Shown: in pieces, positions 43,596 through 51,774 of the stretch
Position numbering within the stretch: position 1 is the stretch's first letter
Layout of the letters: each line of letters begins with the position of its first letter
From: Bradyrhizobium sp. ISRA430
GTDB taxonomy: Bacteria; Pseudomonadota; Alphaproteobacteria; Rhizobiales; Xanthobacteraceae
Assembly (NCBI RefSeq): GCF_029909975.1
Contig: NZ_CP094516.1
Span: 8,100,501 to 8,164,500, forward strand
Reading direction: 5' to 3'
Length of the DNA stretch: 64,000 nt
Notes under the pieces: model-generated
Told to the model about the DNA's origin: nothing
Databases searched by the model: none
Seen by the model: the letters and a program-made list of their open reading frames with translations, nothing else
Translations under genes and position numbers: made by a program

Positions 43596-44480
43596 TCAGA
43601 CCTTCGGGACCTTGATCAGGCCGGCGCCCTCGATGTGGACGCGAAGGAAGTCCGAGGCTTCCTGGTGCAGGCCTTTTTCCAGCAATGTCAGGATGTTGAT
43701 GTGCTCGCGGCACTGGATGGGCAGGCGACTGCGGTCCACCGTGATGTGGTACTCCACCAGCCGACGCAGCCGGTTCACGCGCTTCACGGCATCAAGAAAG
43801 AACGGATTGCGCGCGCAGCCGACCAGCATCTCGTGGAACTCTGCATTGGCAGCAAAAATCTCCGAGCGCGACGCGCGCTTGTAGCCGCCGTCGAGCAGCC
43901 ATTGCTGCTGCTCGCGCGCGGCTACGAACGCCGCGCGATCGATCTCGAAGCTCGGCAGCAGCAGTGCCTGCGGCTCCAGCGCGACGCGCAACTGATAGCC
44001 CTGCTGATAGCTCTCGCGCGAGGTGAGAAGCGGGCCGAATTCCCAGCCATTGCCGGGCAGGCGCTCGATCCAGCCTTCATCGGCTATTTTTGTGAGGATC
44101 TTCAAAAGACGCGTGCGTGAGAGGCCGTAGCGGCGCATCAGCTCGTTCTCGCTGACTTTGTCCGGCAGCTTTCCCGCAAGGCGGTCCTCGGCGATGGCAA
44201 AGTACCATTCATCCTCGCGCTCCGGCTCGGCGTCCTCCGCCTCCGGCAGGTCGGGAAGCTCAGCGGCGCTCTTGACCAGGAAGAAGCCGCGATTGGGCTC
44301 GGAGCGGACAACCTGCATGTCTTCGAGGATTTGCAGCGCCGCGTTGATCGGCGCGCGCGAGACGCGCAGCGCATCCGCCAGCGTCTGGCTCGGAAGATGC
44401 TGCTCGGCCTGAAGGCCGTTGGCGCGGATGTAGTCGAGGATCCGCGCGGTCATCTGGGTCGCGAGATTGGGACGTGGCAT
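43596..44480 (-). CDS. GntR-family regulator with two winged-helix modules and FCD-type effector domain
   Basis: 294 residues. Residues 9-70 are a GntR winged helix (LPSQTLADALRVSRAPINAALQILEDMQVV). Residues 93-150 look like a second winged helix (LPDKVSENELMRRYGLSRTRLLKILTKIADEGWI). Residues 155-290 form an all-helical ligand domain of the FCD kind (AEFHEMLVGCARNPFFLDAVKRVN, and EHINILTLLEKG). FCD domains bind carboxylates through a metal. It should regulate the MFS-aconitase operon on one side and the lactonase on the other, both preceded by matching palindromes. Confidence 0.87.
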   Translation of the reverse strand: MPRPNLATQMTARILDYIRANGLQAEQHLPSQTLADALRVSRAPINAALQILEDMQVVRSEPNRGFFLVKSAAELPDLPEAEDAEPEREDEWYFAIAEDRLAGKLPDKVSENELMRRYGLSRTRLLKILTKIADEGWIERLPGNGWEFGPLLTSRESYQQGYQLRVALEPQALLLPSFEIDRAAFVAAREQQQWLLDGGYKRASRSEIFAANAEFHEMLVGCARNPFFLDAVKRVNRLRRLVEYHITVDRSRLPIQCREHINILTLLEKGLHQEASDFLRVHIEGAGLIKVPKV

Positions 44481-44574
44481 TGGCCGACTCGGGTTGATCC
44501 TGATGTGAAGAGATGTCGCTTACCAGCACGCGCGGCACAAGCGTCGCCGGGCGTTCTTGCGTCTTGTCTAGAAT

Positions 44575-44597
44575 TGTGTTTTAAAAAATAAAAAGCA
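44575..44597. promoter_or_regulatory. Operator-like site in front of the lactonase gene
   Basis: Matches the 43561-43583 palindrome at 18 of 23 positions (half-sites TGTGTTTTA and AAAAAGCA). It ends 15 bp before the lactonase ATG, overlapping its likely promoter, which would suit repression. Confidence 0.6.
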
Positions 44598-44612
44598 ATA
44601 TGGGGGAGCGTG

Positions 44613-45857
44613 ATGCCTATGGATTTTATTGCGGGCCCGGAGTCGTCAATCCACGCTGAGGATGCGCCTCTATCGCGGCGCACGTTCGCGCGCCTTCTCG
44701 CCGTCGGCACCTTCGCGACCGCATGGTCCGGCGTGCCGGTGCTCTCTCAAACGCGGAAGTCCCATCCGGAGAACAGCATGATCGAAGGCTCACGCTCATT
44801 CGTCTATGTCGGGGCGCGCACCACCAGAGAGCGCAATGCCCGCGGCGACGGGCTCAATGTCTACGCGATGGACAATGCCACAGGCACCTGGCGCCACGTC
44901 CAGCTTCTCGGCGACCTCGTCAATCCATCGTTTCTCACCTTCGACCGGACGCGCCGTTTCCTCTACACGGTGCATGGCGACCTCAGCGACATCACGGCGA
45001 TGGCAATCGATGCTGTGAGCGGCAAGCTCGCCGTGATCAATCGGCAGGGTACGGAAGGGAAGAACCCCGTCCATCTCGCGATCGATCCGACCAACCGCTT
45101 CGTGGTGGTCGCCAATCACATCACTTCGACGCTTGCGCTGCTGCCGCGGCAGGACGACGGCTCGCTCGGCGCCGTAATCGACCTCGTCAAGCTGGAAGGC
45201 AAGATCGGGCCGCATCGCGTGGAGCAGCCGTTCGCCAAGCCGCATCAGGTCGAGTTCGATCCATCGGGCGCGTTCATTGTGGTGCCGGACAAGGGGCTCG
45301 ACCTCGTCTTCACCTACAGGATTGATGCCGAGAAGGGAAAGCTCGTCCTGGCCACGAAACCTGTGCAGGCGCGCGAGGGAGCCGGTCCACGTCATGTTGC
45401 GTTCCATCCGGGCGGGCGGCTCGCCTACGTGATCAACGAGCTCGATTCGACTGTCACCGGCTACCGCTTCGATCCGGCAACCGGCGCGCTTGCGCCGTTC
45501 CAGATCGTCTCCGCGGTGCCTGATGCCTTTACCGGCAACAGCCGCGCGGCCGAGATCGCAGTGTCGGGCGATGGACGCTTCGTTTACGCCTCCAATCGCG
45601 GCGACGACAGTATCGCGGTCTTCGCCGTCGACGCTGCGAGCGGACGACTGACGCCTGTTGGCTGGAGCGCAAGTGGTGGAAAAACACCGCGCTTCTTCGC
45701 GCTCGGGCCTACAGGCAAATTCCTGTTCGTGGCGAATGAAGACAGCGACGCCGTCGTGCTCTTCGAGCGCGATGCCGACAGCGGCCGCCTCGTGAGGACG
45801 GACCGAACCGTCCAGGTTGGAAGTCCTGTCTGCATTCTCTTCGGCATGCCCGCATAG
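44613..45857 (+). CDS. Secreted beta-propeller lactonase (6-phosphogluconolactonase/carboxymuconate-lactonizing family)
   Basis: 414 residues from ATG 44613 (GGGGGAG just upstream). A twin-arginine-like leader (SRRTFARLLAVGTFATAW) indicates periplasmic location. The rest is a seven-bladed propeller with repeating blades such as PSFLTFDRTRRFLYTVHG, HLAIDPTNRFVVVANH, HVAFHPGGRLAYVINE and FVYASNRGDDSIAVF. This lactonase family includes Pgl and muconate cycloisomerase-like enzymes. It probably hydrolyses a lactone before import of the acid by the neighbouring MFS permease, and shares a regulator site with it. Confidence 0.85.
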   Translation: MPMDFIAGPESSIHAEDAPLSRRTFARLLAVGTFATAWSGVPVLSQTRKSHPENSMIEGSRSFVYVGARTTRERNARGDGLNVYAMDNATGTWRHVQLLGDLVNPSFLTFDRTRRFLYTVHGDLSDITAMAIDAVSGKLAVINRQGTEGKNPVHLAIDPTNRFVVVANHITSTLALLPRQDDGSLGAVIDLVKLEGKIGPHRVEQPFAKPHQVEFDPSGAFIVVPDKGLDLVFTYRIDAEKGKLVLATKPVQAREGAGPRHVAFHPGGRLAYVINELDSTVTGYRFDPATGALAPFQIVSAVPDAFTGNSRAAEIAVSGDGRFVYASNRGDDSIAVFAVDAASGRLTPVGWSASGGKTPRFFALGPTGKFLFVANEDSDAVVLFERDADSGRLVRTDRTVQVGSPVCILFGMPA

Positions 45858-45899
45858 GCGACTTGCGAGCGGCCACAAGAGCGCGGCAGCGGCCAGCCT

Positions 45900-46121
45900 T
45901 CATGCGGCGACGTCCAGCAGTCGGCACGATCCCCGCACCAGGACCTTGCGTCCGGTCGGCGTCAATGCCGGCACGCCGTCGTCGATGACGACGAGACCGA
46001 GCTTGGCGAGTCCTTCGACGACATACGCCTTCGAGAGGTGACCAGTCGATGCCGGATTGCGAAGCGCCTTCAGTGCTTCCCATTGGTCCGATGAAAGGTC
46101 GAAGTCGACGTCGTTGCTCAT
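45900..46121 (-). CDS. Small winged-helix-like protein, 73 aa
   Basis: Acidic N-terminus (SNDVDFDLSSDQWEALKAL), then helices and a beta-turn ALTPTGRKVLVRGS typical of a short winged-helix wing. No catalytic motif. It might be a small DNA-binding regulator. Function unknown, and no operon partner. Confidence 0.6.
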   Translation of the reverse strand: MSNDVDFDLSSDQWEALKALRNPASTGHLSKAYVVEGLAKLGLVVIDDGVPALTPTGRKVLVRGSCRLLDVAA

Positions 46122-46471
46122 GCTGCCTCAAGCGATAGTATCGTTCGCGGGCACCACTTAGCTGCGGTGCATGAAGACCATGCGACGACATTGAGTCCGG
46201 AATTCGGTGGGGCGTTTAGAACGTCTCTTCACAAATTGCCGCAGTTCATTGCACCACAAGTGTTAAGATCGTTCGTGGACGAAGATCGTTCCTGCCTTTG
46301 ATCACTAATTGCTGATCTGCAATTGATGTTGCGCTGCGAATTGCCGCGGTGCACAGGAAACGCCGTGTCCCATTCTGCGTCGCGATGTGCACAGAAATCC
46401 GAGACGCGTTGTTCAAGACTCTGTTACGGTGATATCAGGGAATGGCTTCACACGCGGCAGGAGTGGAGTGC
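46122..46471. other. Intergenic region with a direct repeat
   Basis: No gene recognised. AAGATCGTTC occurs at 46265-46274 and again at 46282-46291 (17-bp period), in an AT-richer stretch that may be a promoter. Confidence 0.4.
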
Positions 46472-46654
46472 ATGAACAGGCTGGTAGAGATTCGCAGTCA
46501 GGAGTCCCTCTGTCGGGTGCGTGCTGCGCTCGATTCGGAGCGCCGGGGTTTCTGGCTCGCGCAGGCCGAGGAATGGAAACAGCGCGCGCTGGACGAAATT
46601 GCCGATCACTTCCGGGAGTGCAACCTCGCGCACGCCGAGTTGATGCGGGGCTGA
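46472..46654 (+). CDS. Small helical hypothetical protein, 60 aa
   Basis: From ATG 46472 the product is helical and charged (RVRAALDSERRGFWLAQAEE and WKQRALDEIADHF). One internal Cys. Codon usage and composition look genuine. An in-frame ATG at 46442 would add ten residues. Function unknown. Confidence 0.55.
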   Translation: MNRLVEIRSQESLCRVRAALDSERRGFWLAQAEEWKQRALDEIADHFRECNLAHAELMRG

Positions 46655-46691
46655 GCGCCGGCCTTGTGTTTTCCGCTGACGCGATCGCGGC

Positions 46692-48068
46692 TTACTGATA
46701 CGTCGCCACGATATCGGACACCGCGCGCTCGAGCTGCTGCGCAGTGGCGCATTGACGCACCACGCTGCAGAAAGTCGCGTAGCGGGGCATCTCGGAATCG
46801 CCAAAACCCCAGGCGAGGCGTCCTTCGGGATTGAGCCAGACCAGCCGTTTCGAGCGTTCGGAGATGCGGCGCAAGATGTCGGCGCGGGGATCGAGATTGT
46901 TGCTGCGGGCGTCGCCGAGCACGATGACCGTGGTTTGCGGCGTCAGCGTGCTCATCCACTCCTTTTCGAAATCGACGAGCGCGGAGCCGTAGTCCGACGA
47001 GCCGAAGCCGACCTTGGACATGATCTCGGCCATGGCGTCTTCGGGCGACTTCATCTCCAGGATGTCGCTGACCTCGATCAGGTGCGAGGAGAAGGCGAAG
47101 GAGCGGACGTCGTCGACCACTTCATGCAGGGAATGGATCAGGAGCAGGAAGAAATCCGATACCTGCGCGACCGAGCCCGAGACGTCGCAGAGCGCAACGA
47201 TCTTCGGCCGGTCGCGGTGCTTGCGCTTCCAGGCGGTGAGAAAGGGCACGCCGCCCCAGGCGGCATTGCGGCGCAACGTGCGGCGCACGTCGAGATGGCC
47301 GCGGCGCTGGCGCTTGCGCGGCTTCGAATAGCGCTCGCGCAGGCGCCGCGCGATCCGGCGGATCAGCGCGCGCATTTCCTCGACCTGCCGCCGCTCGATG
47401 CGCGCGAGCGGCGCGTTGCGCAGGATCTCGTTGCGGAGGTTCTCGGCCTCCTCGCGGGCGTAGAGCGCCAGCCCCTGCGACACCGTATCGCGGACTGCTT
47501 CGCGCAAGCCGTCGAGGGCGGCGCGCAGGCGTTCGGCCAGCGAGGGGTTGGTCGCGGTCAATTCATCGAGGTCGTCGCGCAGCCGCTGCAGGCCCATGGC
47601 GTCGAGGATGCGGCTTGAGAAGATCCCGCGCTGGGTGGAGTAGCGGATGTCGGATAGCGAGGCCGCGCCAGCGGCGCTGGCGATCGCCGCGGCGATCGCA
47701 TTGCGGTCCTGCGACAGCAGCATCTGTGCGAGCGGGCCCAGTCCCTCGGGAGGTTCACTGCCGCCCGCGTCGCTGGCCACACCGGACGAGGGAGATTGAT
47801 CCGCCTCTTGCGCTGAATCGCCGTTACCGGCCCCGGCTTGCTCCTGCCGGGGTTCCGGCTGGCTGAAGAACAGATCGAAGCAGTCGCCGAGCGCGAGTTT
47901 CTCGTCCTGCGACTTGGCGAGTGTCAACAGCAGCGCATCGCGCAAGACGTCGCGGTCGGAGAAGCCGACCTGGGCGACCGCGCGCATCGCATCGATGCTT
48001 TCGGCAGGCGAGACATGGACGCCGGCGCCGCGTGCCGCTCGAAAGAAACGATGGAGGTTCTCGCGCAT
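46692..48068 (-). CDS. CoxE-like VWA domain protein
   Basis: 458 residues from ATG 48068 (TTG 48077 is an alternative overlapping the moxR stop). The N-terminal half is helical (MRENLHRFFRAARGAG and onwards) with an acidic linker. The C-terminal von Willebrand A domain has a MIDAS motif in CDVSGSV and a second block FGSSDYGSALVDFE. It works with MoxR AAA+ ATPases, for instance in maturing metalloenzymes such as CO dehydrogenase. The MoxR gene is directly upstream, six bases away. Confidence 0.86.
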   Translation of the reverse strand: MRENLHRFFRAARGAGVHVSPAESIDAMRAVAQVGFSDRDVLRDALLLTLAKSQDEKLALGDCFDLFFSQPEPRQEQAGAGNGDSAQEADQSPSSGVASDAGGSEPPEGLGPLAQMLLSQDRNAIAAAIASAAGAASLSDIRYSTQRGIFSSRILDAMGLQRLRDDLDELTATNPSLAERLRAALDGLREAVRDTVSQGLALYAREEAENLRNEILRNAPLARIERRQVEEMRALIRRIARRLRERYSKPRKRQRRGHLDVRRTLRRNAAWGGVPFLTAWKRKHRDRPKIVALCDVSGSVAQVSDFFLLLIHSLHEVVDDVRSFAFSSHLIEVSDILEMKSPEDAMAEIMSKVGFGSSDYGSALVDFEKEWMSTLTPQTTVIVLGDARSNNLDPRADILRRISERSKRLVWLNPEGRLAWGFGDSEMPRYATFCSVVRQCATAQQLERAVSDIVATYQ

Positions 48069-48073
48069 CGGCG

Positions 48074-49021
48074 TCAACCGAAGACGTTGGACCGCGCCGC
48101 CTTGGCAATGAAAGTCGTAACTTGGGGCGCCGCCGCCTCGATATCGGCCTCGTATTTCAAGAGCACGTTGAGCGTGTCCTTGACGATCTCGGTATCGAGC
48201 TCGGCGGCCTGGAGCAGCACCAGCACGCGCGCCCAGTCGATGGTTTCGCTGACGGAGGGCAGCTTCTTCAGGTCGAGCGTGCGGATCTCGTGGATGAAGC
48301 CGACCATCTGCCGGCGCAGCGTTTGCGAGATGCCGGGCACGCGGCTCTCGACGATGCGCTCCTCGAGCCGCTGCTCAGGGAAGCCGATATGCAGGTGCAG
48401 GCAGCGCCGCTTCAAGGCGTCGCCGAGATCACGCTCGCTGTTGGAGGTGAGGATGACCGTCGGCGGTGTGATCGCGGAGACTGTGCCGAGCTCGGGAATC
48501 GTGACCTGGAAATCGGACAGGATCTCCAGCAGCAGCGATTCGAACTCGGCATCCGACTTGTCGATCTCGTCGATCAACAGGACGCAGCCGCCGGGTTGCT
48601 CCAGCGCCTGGAGCAGTGGCCGCGGCTCGACAAATTCCTTGGAGAAGAACACGTCGCCGAAGTCGTGGAGCTGGTCGAGCGCGGCGTGCAAGGTCTGTGC
48701 CCCGCCGAGCACTTCGCCCAACTTGTCCTTGAGGATCTGGGTATAGAGAAGCTGCTTTGCATACTTCCACTCGTAGAGTGCCTTGGCCTCGTCGAGGCCT
48801 TCGTAGCATTGCAGGCGGATCATCTTCATGCCGCGCCAAGCGGCGATGGCCTTGGCAAGCTCGGTCTTGCCGACACCCGCGGGGCCTTCGACCAGGATCG
48901 GCTTCTCGATCTGTTGCGACAAATAAACGGCGGTCGCGATCTGACGGCTCGCGATGTAGCCCTGCGCGGCGAGGCCGCTCTCCACTGCCTCGATCGAGGT
49001 CGAGGCCTTCTGATCAGCCAC
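48074..49021 (-). CDS. MoxR-family AAA+ ATPase
   Basis: 315 residues from GTG 49021 with GGGAG ten bases before it. Walker A VEGPAGVGKTELA, Walker B CVLLIDEIDKSD and sensor motif ILTSNSERDLGDALKRRCL define a MoxR ATPase. These pair with VWA proteins as chaperones for assembly of enzyme complexes. Here the VWA partner follows directly. In carboxydotrophs such a pair is CoxD/CoxE, but no CO dehydrogenase genes are in the window. An ATG at 49084 is possible but its extension is not protein-like. Confidence 0.9.
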   Translation of the reverse strand: MADQKASTSIEAVESGLAAQGYIASRQIATAVYLSQQIEKPILVEGPAGVGKTELAKAIAAWRGMKMIRLQCYEGLDEAKALYEWKYAKQLLYTQILKDKLGEVLGGAQTLHAALDQLHDFGDVFFSKEFVEPRPLLQALEQPGGCVLLIDEIDKSDAEFESLLLEILSDFQVTIPELGTVSAITPPTVILTSNSERDLGDALKRRCLHLHIGFPEQRLEERIVESRVPGISQTLRRQMVGFIHEIRTLDLKKLPSVSETIDWARVLVLLQAAELDTEIVKDTLNVLLKYEADIEAAAPQVTTFIAKAARSNVFG

Positions 49022-49168
49022 GAATGGGCGCTCCCAAAGGTCTTGCTTGAGGCTTGTTCTGCCTGCGTTCCCGGCAAAGAACAAGCCTCGTTTGGGAGAA
49101 GCCAGATCCGCGCGAGCGGGGTGATTTTCCGCTTAGCGCAAATAGATCACGGGGAGAAATACGCCCCG

Positions 49169-49369
49169 TCAGTGCCGCAGCACCTCCGGTTTGTGGAGAG
49201 TCTGCCTGAGCTCGGCGCCGCAATCGGCGCATTCATAGACGAAGTCGATCGTAGCAAGACTCCAATGCGGCTCGACCTCGCGCACGTACATTGGCAGGAA
49301 CCCCATGCAGGTCGGGCAATTCACGGGCGCGATATCGATATCCTGATGATGCTGTACATAGGCTGGCAT
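49169..49369 (-). CDS. Small zinc-ribbon-like protein, 66 aa
   Basis: Two Cys pairs, CPTC and CADC, about 28 residues apart, with intervening beta-strand pattern (MYVREVEPHWSL and FVYECADCGAELR). This is the layout of a zinc ribbon. It might act in a metal or protein-binding role. It is 147 bases upstream of the moxR start, same strand. Function unknown. Confidence 0.6.
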   Translation of the reverse strand: MPAYVQHHQDIDIAPVNCPTCMGFLPMYVREVEPHWSLATIDFVYECADCGAELRQTLHKPEVLRH

Positions 49370-49594
49370 CTCGGGTCTCCTTCGCAGACAACCACCGAAC
49401 CCCGCGCAGAAGGTACTGCCGAGCGCCCCGATACCGTCATCAACTCTTTCGAACAGAGCTGGAACAATGGGCGTTTGTCGTTCGCTGTGACATTCTTGTT
49501 ACGTCCCTGTACTGTAACGGGCGGATTAAATGCCTATTTCACGGCCCGAACCGCTGATCCGACCCTCAACTCCAACAATAAGGGAGCAACGCCC

Positions 49595-50569
49595 ATGACG
49601 CATGCTATTCGTTTTCACAAGACCGGTGGTCCGGAAGTCCTGGTCTGGGAGGAGGTCAGCGTCGGCAAGCCCGGACCGGGCGAAGCGCGTATCCGTCACA
49701 CCGCCGTGGGTCTCAACTTCGTCGACATCTACAACCGCTCGGGCCTTTACCCGGCGCAATTGCCGAGCGGGCTCGGCAGCGAGGCGGCCGGCGTCGTCGA
49801 GGAGGTCGGCTCCGGCGTCACGGACCTGAAACCCGGCGATCGTGTCGCTTATGGCGCCTCGCCGCTCGGCGCCTATTCCGAGGCGCGGCTGATTCCCGCG
49901 GATCGGCTGCTGAAGCTGCCTGACGGCGTCGACGACAAGACCGCGGCGGCGATGATGCTGAAGGGCCTCACCACGCAATATCTGATCCGGCAGACCTATC
50001 GCGTGAAGGCCGGCGACACCATCTTGCTCCATGCCGCGGCCGGCGGTGTCGGAACGATCCTGAGCCAGTGGGCCAAGCATCTTGGCGCCACGGTGATCGG
50101 CACGGTCAGCAACGAGGAGAAGGCCAAGCTCGCCAAGGCGCATGGCTGCGACCATGTCATCATCTACACGCGCGAGGATTTCGTGAAACGGGTCGACGAG
50201 ATCACCGGCGGCAAGAAGGTGCCGGTGGTCTACGATTCCGTCGGCAAGGACACGTTCTTGAAGTCGCTGGACTGCCTCGCGCCGCTCGGTGTCGCGGCGC
50301 TGTTCGGCCAGTCCTCCGGCGCGGTCGAGCCGCTCAATCTCGGCCTTCTCGCGCAGAAGGGATCGCTCTACGTCACCCGGCCGACGCTGTTCACCTACGC
50401 CGCCAAGCGCGAGAATCTCGTGGCGATGGCCAATGAGTTGTTCGACGTCGTCAAGTCCGGCGCGGTCAAGATCGAGGTACACCAGACCTATCCGCTGAAG
50501 GACGCCGCCAAGGCGCATGCCGATCTTGCTGCCCGCAAGACGACGGGATCGACCGTGCTCCTGGTGTGA
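49595..50569 (+). CDS. NADPH:quinone oxidoreductase, zinc-independent MDR family
   Basis: 324 residues from ATG 49595 (AAGGGAG nine bases before). Medium-chain reductase fold: N-terminal GroES-like part with GLNFVDIYNRSGLYP and LPSGLGSEAAGVVEEVG, then Rossmann domain with LHAAAGGVGTILSQWA. No zinc ligands. It reduces quinones using NADPH (Qor type). The C-terminal FTYAAKRENLVAMANELFD matches Qor helices. It stands as a single gene. Confidence 0.9.
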   Translation: MTHAIRFHKTGGPEVLVWEEVSVGKPGPGEARIRHTAVGLNFVDIYNRSGLYPAQLPSGLGSEAAGVVEEVGSGVTDLKPGDRVAYGASPLGAYSEARLIPADRLLKLPDGVDDKTAAAMMLKGLTTQYLIRQTYRVKAGDTILLHAAAGGVGTILSQWAKHLGATVIGTVSNEEKAKLAKAHGCDHVIIYTREDFVKRVDEITGGKKVPVVYDSVGKDTFLKSLDCLAPLGVAALFGQSSGAVEPLNLGLLAQKGSLYVTRPTLFTYAAKRENLVAMANELFDVVKSGAVKIEVHQTYPLKDAAKAHADLAARKTTGSTVLLV

Positions 50570-50608
50570 GGTCCGATCGAACGATGGCGCAGGCGTTCGA
50601 CGTCTGCG

Positions 50609-50887
50609 TCACGTCCGTTCATGCTTGCGCAGGTCGCGGGCATGATCGAGGCGGATCGCCTGGAGGTCGATCTCGTCAGGTGGAACCCGGGGAAGGGCGG
50701 CCTCAGTCAGGATGGCCTCGGTCACGTCTTCGACCGAGCTATCCGCGATCTCGTGAATGAAGGAAATGTTGCTGTATTCACCCGAGGCGACGCGCGAGAT
50801 GACCTCGCGCCGCGTGATCTCGGGATCGACGATCGCTTCGCGGCCGCGTCGCCCATAGTCGATCATCACGACGAAATATTGCATCAA
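50609..50887 (-). CDS. Small hypothetical protein under S24-repressor-like sites, 92 aa
   Basis: 92 residues (Met at 50887 or 50884), beginning with a hydrophobic strand MQYFVVMIDYGRRG, then charged and helical. No family recognised. Its upstream region (50934-50982) carries two operator-like palindromes and a TTGACT -35-like box, identical in layout to the gcrA side of the repressor gene, so it is probably controlled by the S24 repressor. Confidence 0.65.
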   Translation of the reverse strand: MMQYFVVMIDYGRRGREAIVDPEITRREVISRVASGEYSNISFIHEIADSSVEDVTEAILTEAALPRVPPDEIDLQAIRLDHARDLRKHERT

Positions 50888-50933
50888 ATTGTCCCTGCCG
50901 CGGCCTGCGTGGCGCGAGCTTGCGGCAGAGTTT

Positions 50934-50948
50934 TTCCGAAAAACGGAA
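50934..50948. promoter_or_regulatory. Operator-like palindrome TTCCG-N5-CGGAA (site 1)
   Basis: Core TTCC-N7-GGAA. On the minus strand it lies three bases after TTGACT and fills the -35/-10 spacer of the likely promoter of the 92-aa gene. Confidence 0.6.
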
Positions 50949-50961
50949 TTTAGTCAAGCGC

Positions 50962-50982
50962 GATTTCCAAGAATCGGAAATC
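50962..50982. promoter_or_regulatory. Operator-like palindrome GATTTCC-N7-GGAAATC (site 2)
   Basis: Perfect 7-bp arms with a 7-bp spacer, containing TTCC-N7-GGAA like site 1, 14 bp beyond it. Lies just upstream of the putative -35 box. Confidence 0.6.
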
Positions 50983-50997
50983 GGCGCCAGTTTCCGC

Positions 50998-51606
50998 TTA
51001 CCTGCCCTTCTTGCGCGGACGCGCGGATTTCGCGCGCAGCCGCTCGAGCTGGCCCTTGGGCATCGAAAGGCATATCTCACCGACCCACTCCAGCTTGACG
51101 CCGACGATCGGCTTGGCGTTGAAGCTGGTGAGGTTGACCACGGACGGGCTTTTGCCGCGCTCGATGGTCTTGAGATAGCGTTCGCCGGTCTTGAGCCGGA
51201 CCACGGCCTCCTCGCCGTAGAAGCTCGACAGCGGATAGCGCTGGTCCTTGTAGACCACGATCACGTCGCCGCTCTCGTATTTGGGCAGCATCGAATCGCC
51301 GACGATCTCGAAGGCGACGGTTTCTTCCATGATCGGAAAAGGCAGCACGATCTCGCCTAGCCCCTCCGGCGGAACCTGCTCGAAATCCGGCTCGATCACG
51401 GCGCCGGCGCCGACCCGGCCCATGATCGGCGCAAGATTCAGTTCCAGGTATTCCATGATCGGCAGAATTTCCGACGCTTTCACCAGGCGTTCGCCGCCGA
51501 GGATTTCCGACACCGCACCCGGGCGCACGCCCATCGCCGCCGCTAGCCCGCCCTTGCTCTTGCCCGTCTTCTCCAGACCCCGCTCGATCATCGCAACGTC
51601 CAACAT
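50998..51606 (-). CDS. S24/LexA-CI-type repressor with helix-turn-helix and peptidase-like domain
   Basis: 202 residues. N-terminal HTH (about 8-55; GGLAAAMGVRPGAVSEILGG) followed by a signal-peptidase-fold C-terminal domain with Ser105 in VGDSMLPKY and Lys146 in RYLKTIER. A candidate Ala67-Gly68 cleavage site lies in GRVGAGAV. This spacing resembles LexA/CI autocleaving repressors. It may be a damage-responsive repressor or a prophage-derived regulator that became chromosomal. It is divergent from gcrA. Four TTCC-N7-GGAA-like sites flank it. Confidence 0.85.
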   Translation of the reverse strand: MLDVAMIERGLEKTGKSKGGLAAAMGVRPGAVSEILGGERLVKASEILPIMEYLELNLAPIMGRVGAGAVIEPDFEQVPPEGLGEIVLPFPIMEETVAFEIVGDSMLPKYESGDVIVVYKDQRYPLSSFYGEEAVVRLKTGERYLKTIERGKSPSVVNLTSFNAKPIVGVKLEWVGEICLSMPKGQLERLRAKSARPRKKGR

Positions 51607-51645
51607 GGTGATTCCCTCGATTGCCCATGGCCTCGTCTCTTCTAA

Positions 51646-51658
51646 TCCGAAATTCGGA
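51646..51658. promoter_or_regulatory. Operator-like palindrome TCCGAA-A-TTCGGA (site 3)
   Basis: A 13-bp odd palindrome, ATCC-N7-GGAA in the same register as sites 1 and 2. It is 40 bp upstream of the repressor gene, between it and gcrA, suiting autorepression. Confidence 0.6.
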
Positions 51659-51701
51659 ATTGATGCAATTATGAATATCAGAATTATCGCTTGACTTGAA
51701 C

Positions 51702-51716
51702 TTCGGAATACCGGAA
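51702..51716. promoter_or_regulatory. Operator-like site TTCG-N7-GGAA (site 4)
   Basis: One mismatch to TTCC-N7-GGAA. It sits five bases after TTGACT (51691-51696), the candidate -35 box of gcrA, mirroring site 1. Confidence 0.5.
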
Positions 51717-51774
51717 TGTGTGTTTCGCCATCCCGGCCGTGCGGCCGGAGAGGGGCGCATCACAGGACAGCAGC

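Noticed and set aside
46265..46291. Direct repeat AAGATCGTTC with 17-bp period
   Set aside because: Only two copies. Noted as part of the intergenic region but too weak to call an iteron or operator.
47921..49594. Long plus-strand extension in frame with the quinone oxidoreductase, running opposite the MoxR and VWA genes
   Set aside because: The extension is antisense to clearly recognisable genes. The true start is ATG 49595 with a ribosome binding site.
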